From: Vitreimonas flagellata
GTDB taxonomy: Bacteria; Pseudomonadota; Alphaproteobacteria; Caulobacterales; Aquidulcibacteraceae
Direction: 5' to 3'
Length of the DNA: 64,000 bases
Assembly: GCF_004634425.1 (NCBI RefSeq)
Contig: NZ_SBJL01000002.1
Span: forward strand, 310,001-374,000
The notes beneath the pieces were generated by a model, which saw only the letters and a list, made by a program, of their open reading frames with translations, was not told the DNA's origin and made no database searches. The position numbers and the translations under genes were made by a program. Of the stretch, positions 8,733 to 16,235 are shown piece after piece. How positions within the stretch are numbered: position 1 is the first letter of the stretch; each line of letters begins with the position of its first letter.

Positions 8733-9911
8733 GTGACATCGCGCGAGCCTTGGCTCGACGATCCGCTTGGGTACCTGATCGGGTCCGAGCGGATCGAGAC
8801 GTTTTTCGCCAAAACTTACGAACGCGAAGCGCTCATTGTGCATCACAATGCGGCGCAACGCTTCGATGGCCTGCTGAACATCGACGACGTCGATCGCATC
8901 GTCACCAGCGTTGACCTGCGCGAGGGCCAACTGGCGCTCGCCGACGCGACGCGTGAGATGAGTTCGAGCCAATATGTCGACGCGTCGGGCTTTATCGATC
9001 GCGGTGCGGTGGCGGATCATTATCGCGGCGGCGCGACGATCATCTTGAACCAGGCGCACCAATTCGAGCCGAAGCTGGCGCGCTTGTGCAAGGGCCTGGA
9101 GCACGTGTTTTCATCGCACGTGCAGGCCAATCTCTATCTGACGCCGCCGAACGCGCAGGGCTTCCGCACGCATTACGACAATCACGACGTGCTCGTGATC
9201 CAGGTCGAAGGCGAGAAGATCTGGCGGCTCTACGACATGCCGATCGAGGCGCCGTTCCGCGGCGAAGGCTTCGAGCCGGGCAAGCATGAGACGGGCGCGT
9301 TGCGTCAAGAATTCGTGCTGAAGGCCGGCGATTGCGCCTACGTGCCGCGCGGGCTGATGCACGATGCGCAGACCTCCGGCAGCGTCGCGTCGCTGCATGT
9401 GACGGTCGGGCTGATCACGCGCACCTGGGCCGATCTCATTTTGGAAGCCGTGTCCGAAGTCGCGCTGCGTTCGCCGGAACTGCGCCGCTCATTGCCGGCG
9501 GGTTTCGCGCATCCCGATTTCAACCGCGACGCGGCGCGCAAGCAACTCTCGACGCTCGCAGGCGTCCTCGCGCAAGAGATCAAACTTGATCCGGCGCTCG
9601 ATCTGATGGTCGATACCTTCATCCGCTCGCGCCCGGCGGAGAACCGCTTCTCCATTCTCAACGCCAGCAAGAGCATCGAAGCCAGCGATCGCTTCGTCCT
9701 CAAACGCCACGCGCCGTTCCGCATCGCGGAAGACGGCGACGACATCGTGGTCATCGGCCCCGGCGGCGATCTGGATTTCACGGCGTCGAACCGCGCCGCA
9801 CTGGAACGCGCATTGAGCGGCGAACCGTTCGGCCTCAGCGATCTCAAGGGCGAGAAGGTCGACGCGATCGTCTCCACGCTGCTCGCCTACGGGCTGCTGA
9901 TCCGGGTCTAG
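8733..9911 (+). CDS. JmjC/cupin-like 2-oxoglutarate oxygenase (ribosomal oxygenase-like)
   Basis: 392-aa protein read from the GTG at 8733, just after the preceding stop; an ATG at 8697 would overlap that gene. The core is a JmjC/cupin_4 domain: iron ligands H-Y-D in FRTHYDNHD (about H147, D149) and a distal His in PRGLMHDA (about H210), with VIQVEGEKIWRLY between them as in YcfD/RoxA-type arginyl and MINA/NO66-type histidyl hydroxylases. A helical linker and a C-terminal winged-helix-like part (about 315-392, ending AYGLLIRV) also fit that family. Substrate unknown; the adjacent repeat protein is a candidate by position. Confidence 0.85.
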   Translation: MTSREPWLDDPLGYLIGSERIETFFAKTYEREALIVHHNAAQRFDGLLNIDDVDRIVTSVDLREGQLALADATREMSSSQYVDASGFIDRGAVADHYRGGATIILNQAHQFEPKLARLCKGLEHVFSSHVQANLYLTPPNAQGFRTHYDNHDVLVIQVEGEKIWRLYDMPIEAPFRGEGFEPGKHETGALRQEFVLKAGDCAYVPRGLMHDAQTSGSVASLHVTVGLITRTWADLILEAVSEVALRSPELRRSLPAGFAHPDFNRDAARKQLSTLAGVLAQEIKLDPALDLMVDTFIRSRPAENRFSILNASKSIEASDRFVLKRHAPFRIAEDGDDIVVIGPGGDLDFTASNRAALERALSGEPFGLSDLKGEKVDAIVSTLLAYGLLIRV

Positions 9912-9984
9912 CTCCCCTTTTCGTCGCTTCCCCCTGGCGAGCGCGCGCGGGCGCGGCCAAGATGGACGGCAAACGGGGGATCAG

Positions 9985-11394
9985 ATGGCGTTCTGGAATC
10001 GTCGCAAACCTATTGAGGCGCCGCAGCATCAGGAATTGAAGCGCACCTTGTCGTGGCCGCACTTGGTGGCGCTCGGCGTGGGGGCCATCGTGGGCGCTGG
10101 CATTTACGCACTGATCGGCCAAGGCGCCGGCATGGCGGGGCCGGGCGTGATCGTATCGTTCGCGGTGGCGGGCTCGGTCTGTGCGTGCGCTGCGCTCTGC
10201 TACGCTGAACTGGCGTCGATGATGCCGGCGTCGGGCAGCGCCTACACCTACACCTATTCATCGCTTGGCGAGCTCGCGGGCTGGATCGTCGGCTGGGCGC
10301 TGATCCTTGAATATTCGGTGGTGGTGAGCGCCGTCGCTGTGGGTTGGTCCGGCTACGCCTCAGGCGTGCTGACCGGCTTCGGCATCGACATTCCGCAGAT
10401 GCTGCCGTTCGGCGAACTTGGCGGGCATGCGCTGCATTTCAATCCGCTCGCAGTGTTTATCATCTTCGTTGTCGCCGGCCTCCTGATCCTCGGCACGCGC
10501 GAAAGCGCGTGGGTGAACTCAGCCCTAGTGGTGCTGAAGATCGCCGCTCTCCTTCTCTTCCTCGTCATCGCGCTGCCGGCGTTTGACATTTCGCGCTTCA
10601 CACCGTTCGCGCCGTTCGGCTGGGGTTCGACGCCGCAGGCCGACGGCACGAATATCGGCATCATGGCGGGCGCGGCGGTGATGTTCTTTGCGTTCTACGG
10701 CTTCGACGCTGTCTCGACGGCGGCGGAAGAAGCCAAGAACCCCGGCCGCGATCTCGCCATCGGCATCATCGGCTCGATGGTGATCTGCACGCTGCTTTAC
10801 ATGCTTGTCGGCGCGGCGGCCGTCGGCGCGATGGATTTCCGCATGTTCGCTTCAAGCGGCGAGCCGATCGCGGAGATCGTGCGCAGCCTCAATCAGCCGG
10901 AAGCCGCGGCCATCATCGGCGGCGTCGCCTCGATCGCGATTCCCACCGTGATCCTCGCCTTCCTCTACGGGCAAACGCGCATCTTCTACGTGATGTCGCG
11001 CGATGGTCTGTTGCCGCGCTCCTGGGGCCGCGTGCACTCGAAGCTCGGCACGCCGGTAATCATGACGATTTTCACCGCGATCGTATGCTCGGCGCTCGCC
11101 GGCTTGCTCACGCTGGGCGAAATCGCCTCCCTCGCCAACGCCGGCACGCTGGCGGCGTTTATCGCCGTGGCGATCTCGGTGATGGTGCTGCGGCGGAGCG
11201 CGCCGAGCGCAGAACGCCCGTTCCGCACGCCTTTGGTGTGGATCGTGGCGCCGCTCGCGATACTCGGCTGCCTCTACCTCTTCTCCAGCTTGAACATCGG
11301 CACGATCGAGCGCTTCTTCATTTGGATGGCGATCGGCATTCCGGTCTATCTGCTCTGGGGCGCGCGCAAGAGCGCATTGGCCGAGAAAGGATAA
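9985..11394 (+). CDS. APC-family amino acid permease
   Basis: 469-aa inner membrane transporter with about twelve transmembrane helices. The first helix holds GVGAIVGAGIYALIGQGAG, the substrate-binding unwound motif of the cationic amino acid/basic amino acid-polyamine subfamily. FYGFDAVSTAAEEAKNPGRD in the middle is the second hallmark. Short soluble N-terminus and no extra domains. It begins 73 bp after the JmjC gene; SnoaL/LEH-like gene follows after 3 bp. Substrate not resolved. Confidence 0.92.
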   Translation: MAFWNRRKPIEAPQHQELKRTLSWPHLVALGVGAIVGAGIYALIGQGAGMAGPGVIVSFAVAGSVCACAALCYAELASMMPASGSAYTYTYSSLGELAGWIVGWALILEYSVVVSAVAVGWSGYASGVLTGFGIDIPQMLPFGELGGHALHFNPLAVFIIFVVAGLLILGTRESAWVNSALVVLKIAALLLFLVIALPAFDISRFTPFAPFGWGSTPQADGTNIGIMAGAAVMFFAFYGFDAVSTAAEEAKNPGRDLAIGIIGSMVICTLLYMLVGAAAVGAMDFRMFASSGEPIAEIVRSLNQPEAAAIIGGVASIAIPTVILAFLYGQTRIFYVMSRDGLLPRSWGRVHSKLGTPVIMTIFTAIVCSALAGLLTLGEIASLANAGTLAAFIAVAISVMVLRRSAPSAERPFRTPLVWIVAPLAILGCLYLFSSLNIGTIERFFIWMAIGIPVYLLWGARKSALAEKG

Positions 11395-11397
11395 AGC

Positions 11398-11766
11398 ATG
11401 TCCGACAATGAGCGCATCATTCGCGACTTCATCGCCACGTGGCCCTCGCTCGACGTCGACAAAATCGTTGATTTCTTCACCGAGGACGGAATCTATTACA
11501 ATATGCCGATCGCCCCGGTGGCGGGCCGCGACCAGTTGCGCGGCTTCATCGCGACGTTCCTAAAGGATTGGACCAAAACGAATTGGGACATCCTCAACAT
11601 CGCGGCCGTCGGCAATGTCGTAATCGCCGAGCGCGTCGATCACATTCATGTCGGCGACAAGCAGGTCGATCTGCCCTGCTGCGGTGTGTTCGAGCTTGAG
11701 AACGGCAAGATCAAAGTCTGGCGCGACTATTTCGATCTCGCCACCTACAGCCGCGCCTTGACCTAA
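11398..11766 (+). CDS. limonene-1,2-epoxide hydrolase-like / SnoaL-fold protein
   Basis: 122-aa single-domain protein of the cystatin-like alpha+beta barrel type. The segments FIATWPSLDVDKIVDFFTEDG, AERVDHIHVG and KVWRDYFDL match limonene-1,2-epoxide hydrolases, whose catalytic Asp-Arg-Asp set corresponds to R and D in ERVDH and D in WRDYFD. It would hydrolyse a small epoxide, but many relatives have other roles. Starts 3 bp after the permease stop, so probably co-transcribed. Its stop overlaps the convergent ruvC stop by a few bases. Confidence 0.8.
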   Translation: MSDNERIIRDFIATWPSLDVDKIVDFFTEDGIYYNMPIAPVAGRDQLRGFIATFLKDWTKTNWDILNIAAVGNVVIAERVDHIHVGDKQVDLPCCGVFELENGKIKVWRDYFDLATYSRALT

Positions 11767-12263
11767 GCGCCGCCGGCTTTGCGCTTAAAGCCGCCATGCG
11801 CGGCATGGCAGAGGGCGACGCCGAGCGCATCGGCAGCGTCGGCCTTCACCTCGCCGGCCGTCGGCAACAGGCGGCGCACCATGAAGGCGATCTGGGTTTT
11901 GTCGGCGCTGCCGGAGCCGACGACGGCTTTCTTGATCGTCGTCGGCGCGTATTCGCCCACGATCAAACCAGCGCGCGCCGCCGCCGCCAACGCAACACCG
12001 CGCGCTTGACCCAACGCCAAAGCTGCGCGCGCATTGGAATTCACGAACGTCTCTTCCACCGCGGCTTCGTGCGGCTTGTATTGTTCGATGACGGCGCAAA
12101 GGCCCTCGAACACGTCATGCAAGCGCGACGCGAGTTGCTGCTGCGCCTTCGGCGTGATGACGCCATGCGCGACGTGCGATAGGCGCGAACCTTCGCTCGC
12201 AACCAAACCCCAACCGCAACGATTGAGTCCAGGATCGACGCCGAGGATGAGAATTGCGCTCAT
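11763..12263 (-). CDS. ruvC: Holliday junction endodeoxyribonuclease RuvC
   Basis: 166-aa resolvase that cuts Holliday junctions symmetrically after RuvAB branch migration. Start chosen at the ATG at 12263, giving MSAILILGVDPGLNRCGWGL; longer in-frame starts add non-homologous sequence. Acidic catalytic residues are visible in GVDPG (D10), EETFVNSN (E), and the C-terminal KADAADALGVALCH pair of Asp residues. It is first in the order ruvC-ruvA-ruvB along the minus strand, but ruvA is about 5.4 kb downstream. Confidence 0.96.
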   Translation of the reverse strand: MSAILILGVDPGLNRCGWGLVASEGSRLSHVAHGVITPKAQQQLASRLHDVFEGLCAVIEQYKPHEAAVEETFVNSNARAALALGQARGVALAAAARAGLIVGEYAPTTIKKAVVGSGSADKTQIAFMVRRLLPTAGEVKADAADALGVALCHAAHGGFKRKAGGA

Positions 12264-12339
12264 GGCCCAAGCCCTGCGCCCAATCTCTTGCCAAAGCCCT
12301 AACCGCCGCCCAGCATGGGCGAAACGAACGGGGATTTTC

Positions 12340-13737
12340 ATGTTGCTTCGCACCTGCGCCACTGCACTGGCCGCTCTCTTCATCAGCGCGAGCGTCGCCA
12401 CCGCCCAAGCGCCCAGCGAGGCGCAGAGGACGCAAGCGCGCGAACTTTATGCGAGCGTCGTCGCTGTCGACACATCGACCGGCCCGCAGAATGTCGCGCT
12501 CGCCAACATGCTGGCCGCACGCTTCCGCGCTGGCGGCTTCGCGGCCGAGGACGTGACCATCGTGCCGGCCGGCGAAACGGCGGGCCTCGTCGTGCGCTAT
12601 CGCGGCAATGGCGCGGGCGGGCGGCCAATCCTCTTCCTCGCGCACATGGACGTGGTGCCGGCGCTGCGCAGCGATTGGGAGCGCGAGCCGTTCACGCTCG
12701 TTGAAGAGAACGGCTTCTTCTACGGCCGCGGCTCGTACGACAACAAAGCCGGCCTCACGCAACTTGCCTCGCTCTTCCTTACGTTGCGCGCCGAAGGCTT
12801 CACGCCCACGCGCGATCTGATCATCTGGTTCTCCGGCGACGAAGAGACGACGGGCGTCAGCACGCAGACCTTGCTCACACAACACCGCGCCCTGCTGCAC
12901 GACGCGGAATTTGCGTTGAACTCGGACGGCGGCGGCGGCTTGCTGACCGAGACTGGCGCGCCCTTGAGCTACGCCCTGCAAACGGCGGAAAAAACCTACG
13001 CCAGCTTCACGCTCACCGCGCGCAATCCAGGCGGTCATTCCTCCGTGCCGCGCGCCGACAACGCTATCTACGAATTGGGTGATGCATTGTCACGGCTGCG
13101 CGCCTTCCAATTCCCGACGATGTGGAACGACACGACGCTCCTCGCCTTCCGTAACGCCGCCAACGCAACGGGCGGCCCAGAGGGTGCGGCCATGCGGCGC
13201 TTTGCCGACAATCCGGGCGACCGTCGCGCCGCGCGCACGTTGGCGGCCAATCCTGCGATCTCTAACATGATGCGTACGACGTGCGTGGCGACAATGCTCT
13301 CCGGTGGTCACGCTGAGAACGCGTTGCCGCAGAGCGCGACCGCCACCGTGAATTGCCGCATCTTCCCGGGCGTCGCCGTTTCAGATGTGCAAGGCGAATT
13401 GCAGCGCATCGCCGGGCCCGGCATCGAGATCGCACTCACGGCGCCGTCGAATTCGAGCGACGCCTCGCCGTTGCGGGACGACGTGATGAATGCAGTCACG
13501 CGTGCGGTGCATACGATTTATCCTGGCATCGTTGTCACGCCCTATATGTCGGCGGGCGCCACCGACGGCCTCTTCTTCCGCGCGCAAGGCATTCCGACCT
13601 ATGGCGTCGGCGCCGTCTTCATCAAAGACAGCGATGATTTCGCCCACGGCCTCAACGAGCGCGTGCCGGTCGAGACATTCTATTCGGGGCTCACCCACTG
13701 GCGCGTGCTCGTCAACGAACTCGCCGGCCCGCGCTGA
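12340..13737 (+). CDS. secreted M20-family metallopeptidase
   Basis: 465-aa dizinc peptidase (M20/M25/M40). Start at 12340 chosen because it yields a clean signal peptide, MLLRTCATALAALFISASVA then TAQ. Metal and catalytic residues: AHMDVVP (H102, D104), GRGSYDNKAG (bridging D134), FSGDEETTG (catalytic Glu 168 and ligand Glu 169), the dimerisation-domain NPGGHSSVP, and the C-terminal ligand His in DFAHGLNER. It likely cleaves short peptides or N-acyl amino acids in the periplasm. The next gene begins 2 bp after the stop. Confidence 0.92.
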   Translation: MLLRTCATALAALFISASVATAQAPSEAQRTQARELYASVVAVDTSTGPQNVALANMLAARFRAGGFAAEDVTIVPAGETAGLVVRYRGNGAGGRPILFLAHMDVVPALRSDWEREPFTLVEENGFFYGRGSYDNKAGLTQLASLFLTLRAEGFTPTRDLIIWFSGDEETTGVSTQTLLTQHRALLHDAEFALNSDGGGGLLTETGAPLSYALQTAEKTYASFTLTARNPGGHSSVPRADNAIYELGDALSRLRAFQFPTMWNDTTLLAFRNAANATGGPEGAAMRRFADNPGDRRAARTLAANPAISNMMRTTCVATMLSGGHAENALPQSATATVNCRIFPGVAVSDVQGELQRIAGPGIEIALTAPSNSSDASPLRDDVMNAVTRAVHTIYPGIVVTPYMSAGATDGLFFRAQGIPTYGVGAVFIKDSDDFAHGLNERVPVETFYSGLTHWRVLVNELAGPR

Positions 13738-13739
13738 TC

Positions 13740-14981
13740 ATGTCGCAACCGGACGCAGCCGCCACAGATCCGCGCGCCAACGGCTGGATGCAAGGCTTTC
13801 CGCCGGCCGCGGATAAATTGATCAAGCTCGAAGACAATTCAAGCTGGCGGTTTCCCTACATTCGCTGGGCCTTCAGCCATCAGCGCGAATTGAGTCCGAC
13901 AGCGAACGTGCGTCGCGGCGGCGGCGCGGCATGGGCGCTGCCCTACGCATTGCGCAACGACATCGACGACATCAGCTTTACCACGATGGACGGGCGCACG
14001 CTCAACTGGGCGCAATCGCTCGATGTGAATTACACCGACGGCATTCTCGTCCTGCATCGCGGCGCGGTGATCTATGAGAAATATCTGGGCGCATTGACGC
14101 CGGACTTGCCGCACCTGGCGATGTCGGTGACGAAATCCTTCGTCGGCCTGATCGCAGCGATGCTGATCGACGAAGGCGCGCTCGATCCCGACGCGCCGGT
14201 CACGCGCTACGTGCCCGAACTGTCCGCCAGCGCCTATGGCGACGCCAGCGTGCGCCAAGTTCTGGATATGACCATCGGCGTGCAATATTCCGAAGATTAC
14301 ACCGACCGCAGCGCCGAGATCTTCGCCTACACATTGGCATGCGGCATCGCCACGCGTCCTGCCGATTATGCGGGGCCAAAGAGCATTTTCGAGTTCCTGC
14401 AGGGCTTGAAGAAGCAAGGCGAACACGGCCAAGCCTTCGCGTACAAGACCTGCAACACCGAAGTGCTCGCCTGGATCGTGCAGCGCGTGAGCGCAACGCC
14501 GATGGCGCACCTCCTCTCGGAACGCATCTGGCAAAAACTCGGCGTGGAAGAAGACGCGCACCTCTTGGTCGACCGCACGGGGGCTGCGATGTGCGGCGGC
14601 GGGCTCAATCTGACGCTGCGCGACATGGCGCGCTTCGGCGAGATGATGCGCTGCGACGGCGCCGCCAACGGGCGCCAGATCGCACCCGCCAAAATCGTCG
14701 CCGATATTCGTAATGGCGGTGATCGCGAACATTTCGCCAAGGCCAAATATTCCACGCTGCAAGGCTGGAGCTATCGGAACCAATGGTGGGTCGCGCATGA
14801 CAATTTGGGCAGCTTCACCGCGCGCGGCATCCACGGCCAGGCGATCTGGGTGGCGCCCGCGGCCGAGCTGGTGATCGCCCGCTTTGGCTCGCACCACATC
14901 GCCGGCAACGCCAATGGCCCGCTTGACCATGTCTCCCTGCCCGCGTTTCGCGCGTTGGCCGATCACCTGATGCGCTCTTAA
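13740..14981 (+). CDS. class C beta-lactamase-family serine hydrolase
   Basis: 413-aa member of the beta-lactamase/6-aminohexanoate-dimer hydrolase group. The nucleophile motif SxxK is SVTK at 129-132 in LAMSVTKSFVGLIAAM. A Tyr-containing motif near YKTCNTEVL corresponds to the YxN position, and a late IHGQAIWVAPA segment resembles the third box. No signal peptide is visible, so it seems cytoplasmic although many relatives are exported. Starts 2 bp after the M20 peptidase stop, indicating joint expression, perhaps for amide or oligomer breakdown. Confidence 0.88.
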   Translation: MSQPDAAATDPRANGWMQGFPPAADKLIKLEDNSSWRFPYIRWAFSHQRELSPTANVRRGGGAAWALPYALRNDIDDISFTTMDGRTLNWAQSLDVNYTDGILVLHRGAVIYEKYLGALTPDLPHLAMSVTKSFVGLIAAMLIDEGALDPDAPVTRYVPELSASAYGDASVRQVLDMTIGVQYSEDYTDRSAEIFAYTLACGIATRPADYAGPKSIFEFLQGLKKQGEHGQAFAYKTCNTEVLAWIVQRVSATPMAHLLSERIWQKLGVEEDAHLLVDRTGAAMCGGGLNLTLRDMARFGEMMRCDGAANGRQIAPAKIVADIRNGGDREHFAKAKYSTLQGWSYRNQWWVAHDNLGSFTARGIHGQAIWVAPAAELVIARFGSHHIAGNANGPLDHVSLPAFRALADHLMRS

Positions 14982-15070
14982 CAGGCGCACACTGCGGCAT
15001 TCTCACTGGGACGCTTGACGGGGGCGCGGCAATCGAAGATGTCGCGCGGTCACGAAGAATTCGGCTGGTC

Positions 15071-16177
15071 ATGCAATCCTCGCGCGCCTTCATTACGCTC
15101 GACGCGCTCCGCGGTATCGCGGCCCTTGCTGTCATCAGCTGGCATGGCGGGCGCTTGTTCGGCGACGACGGCCCTGTCTTCACCTCGGCCATTCTCGCGG
15201 TCGATCTCTTCTTCATTCTGAGCGGCTTTGTGCTGACGCACGCCTATGAGCAACGCCTCAACACGAATTTGAACGTGCCGGATTTCATCCGCATGCGGCT
15301 GATCCGGCTCTATCCGCTTTATCTCTTGGGCTTCCTCATCGCTGGCCTCGCCGTGGCGTTGCGGCTTTACGCCAACATGGCCGAAGGCTCGACTGAGCTC
15401 GGTATCGCGGCGGTGCTGAATGCGTTGATGCTACCGAACCCTGCGGTGGGGTCGCCACCCTTCCTCTTCCAGTTCAATTTTCCGGCCTGGTCGCTCTTCT
15501 TCGAACTCATCGCCAACATCGCGTTCGCGTTGTTCGGCGCCCGGCTCTCGACGCGCAATCTGGCGATCTTTGTTGGCGTCCTCGGTGCAGCGCTCATCGC
15601 GGTCACGCTGCGTTATCAATCGTTCGATCTCGGCGCGTCGTGGCGTACATTCGACGGCGGCTTGGCGCGCGCCCTGTTTGGCTTCTTCGCCGGTATGTTG
15701 ATCTATCGCCTGCGCGACAAGTTCGCTTTCACGCAGCGCATTCAATCGAATTGGATGGTGCTCGCGCTGGCGGCGCTGACGCTGGCGAGCTTTCTGCCGC
15801 GCTTTGCCGTCGGCGAATGGCGCCCGCCCGCAGAATTGAAATTGCTGTTCGCGATGGCGCTCTATCCGGCGCTGATCCTCGTCGCAGCGCTCTACGAACC
15901 AGGCGCGCGCTTGTTGCCGATCTGCTCGTGGCTCGGCGTCGCCTCGTACGCGGCCTACGTGCTGCACGTGCCGCTGCACTCCTTGGGTGGCGTCGTCGCG
16001 CAGCTCAGCGCGGACGTTTGGCTCGAAGAATTCGCGCCCATCTCAGGCCTCACGTTCATCGTCGTCATTGGTCTCAGCGCCTGGCTGGCCGACAAATATT
16101 GGGACCGACCGATCCGCGCCTTCCTCAATCAAAAGCTCACGCCCACACGCAAACCCGCACCGGCGCCCGCGTCCTAA
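15071..16177 (+). CDS. acyltransferase 3 family membrane protein
   Basis: 368-aa inner membrane acyltransferase of the OafA/YrhL/NodX type. The N-terminus FITLDALRGIAALAVISWH holds the conserved R and the catalytic His of the family (RG...H), followed by about ten hydrophobic helices. FILSGFVLTHAYEQR carries the FxxSGF motif, and RLYPLYLLGFL follows. Such enzymes O-acylate surface polysaccharides, lipids or antibiotics. No sugar-synthesis neighbour is adjacent, so the acceptor is unknown. An intrinsic terminator lies downstream. Confidence 0.9.
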   Translation: MQSSRAFITLDALRGIAALAVISWHGGRLFGDDGPVFTSAILAVDLFFILSGFVLTHAYEQRLNTNLNVPDFIRMRLIRLYPLYLLGFLIAGLAVALRLYANMAEGSTELGIAAVLNALMLPNPAVGSPPFLFQFNFPAWSLFFELIANIAFALFGARLSTRNLAIFVGVLGAALIAVTLRYQSFDLGASWRTFDGGLARALFGFFAGMLIYRLRDKFAFTQRIQSNWMVLALAALTLASFLPRFAVGEWRPPAELKLLFAMALYPALILVAALYEPGARLLPICSWLGVASYAAYVLHVPLHSLGGVVAQLSADVWLEEFAPISGLTFIVVIGLSAWLADKYWDRPIRAFLNQKLTPTRKPAPAPAS

Positions 16178-16182
16178 CAAAG

Positions 16183-16212
16183 AAGCGGCGGCCATTTCTG
16201 ACCGCCGCTTTT
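16183..16212 (+). terminator. intrinsic terminator between acyltransferase gene and secA
   Basis: Stem AAGCGGCGG / CCGCCGCTT with a 10-base loop (16183-16191 and 16202-16210), followed by TTGTG on the plus strand. It lies between two convergent genes and could serve both. Confidence 0.7.
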
Positions 16213-16235
16213 GTGTTGTGGATCGCGCACGAAAC

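Noticed and set aside
12115-13038. 307-aa minus-strand ORF across the ruvC start and the M20 peptidase gene
   Set aside because: Overlaps genes with clear motifs on both sides; low-complexity translation with no known domain.
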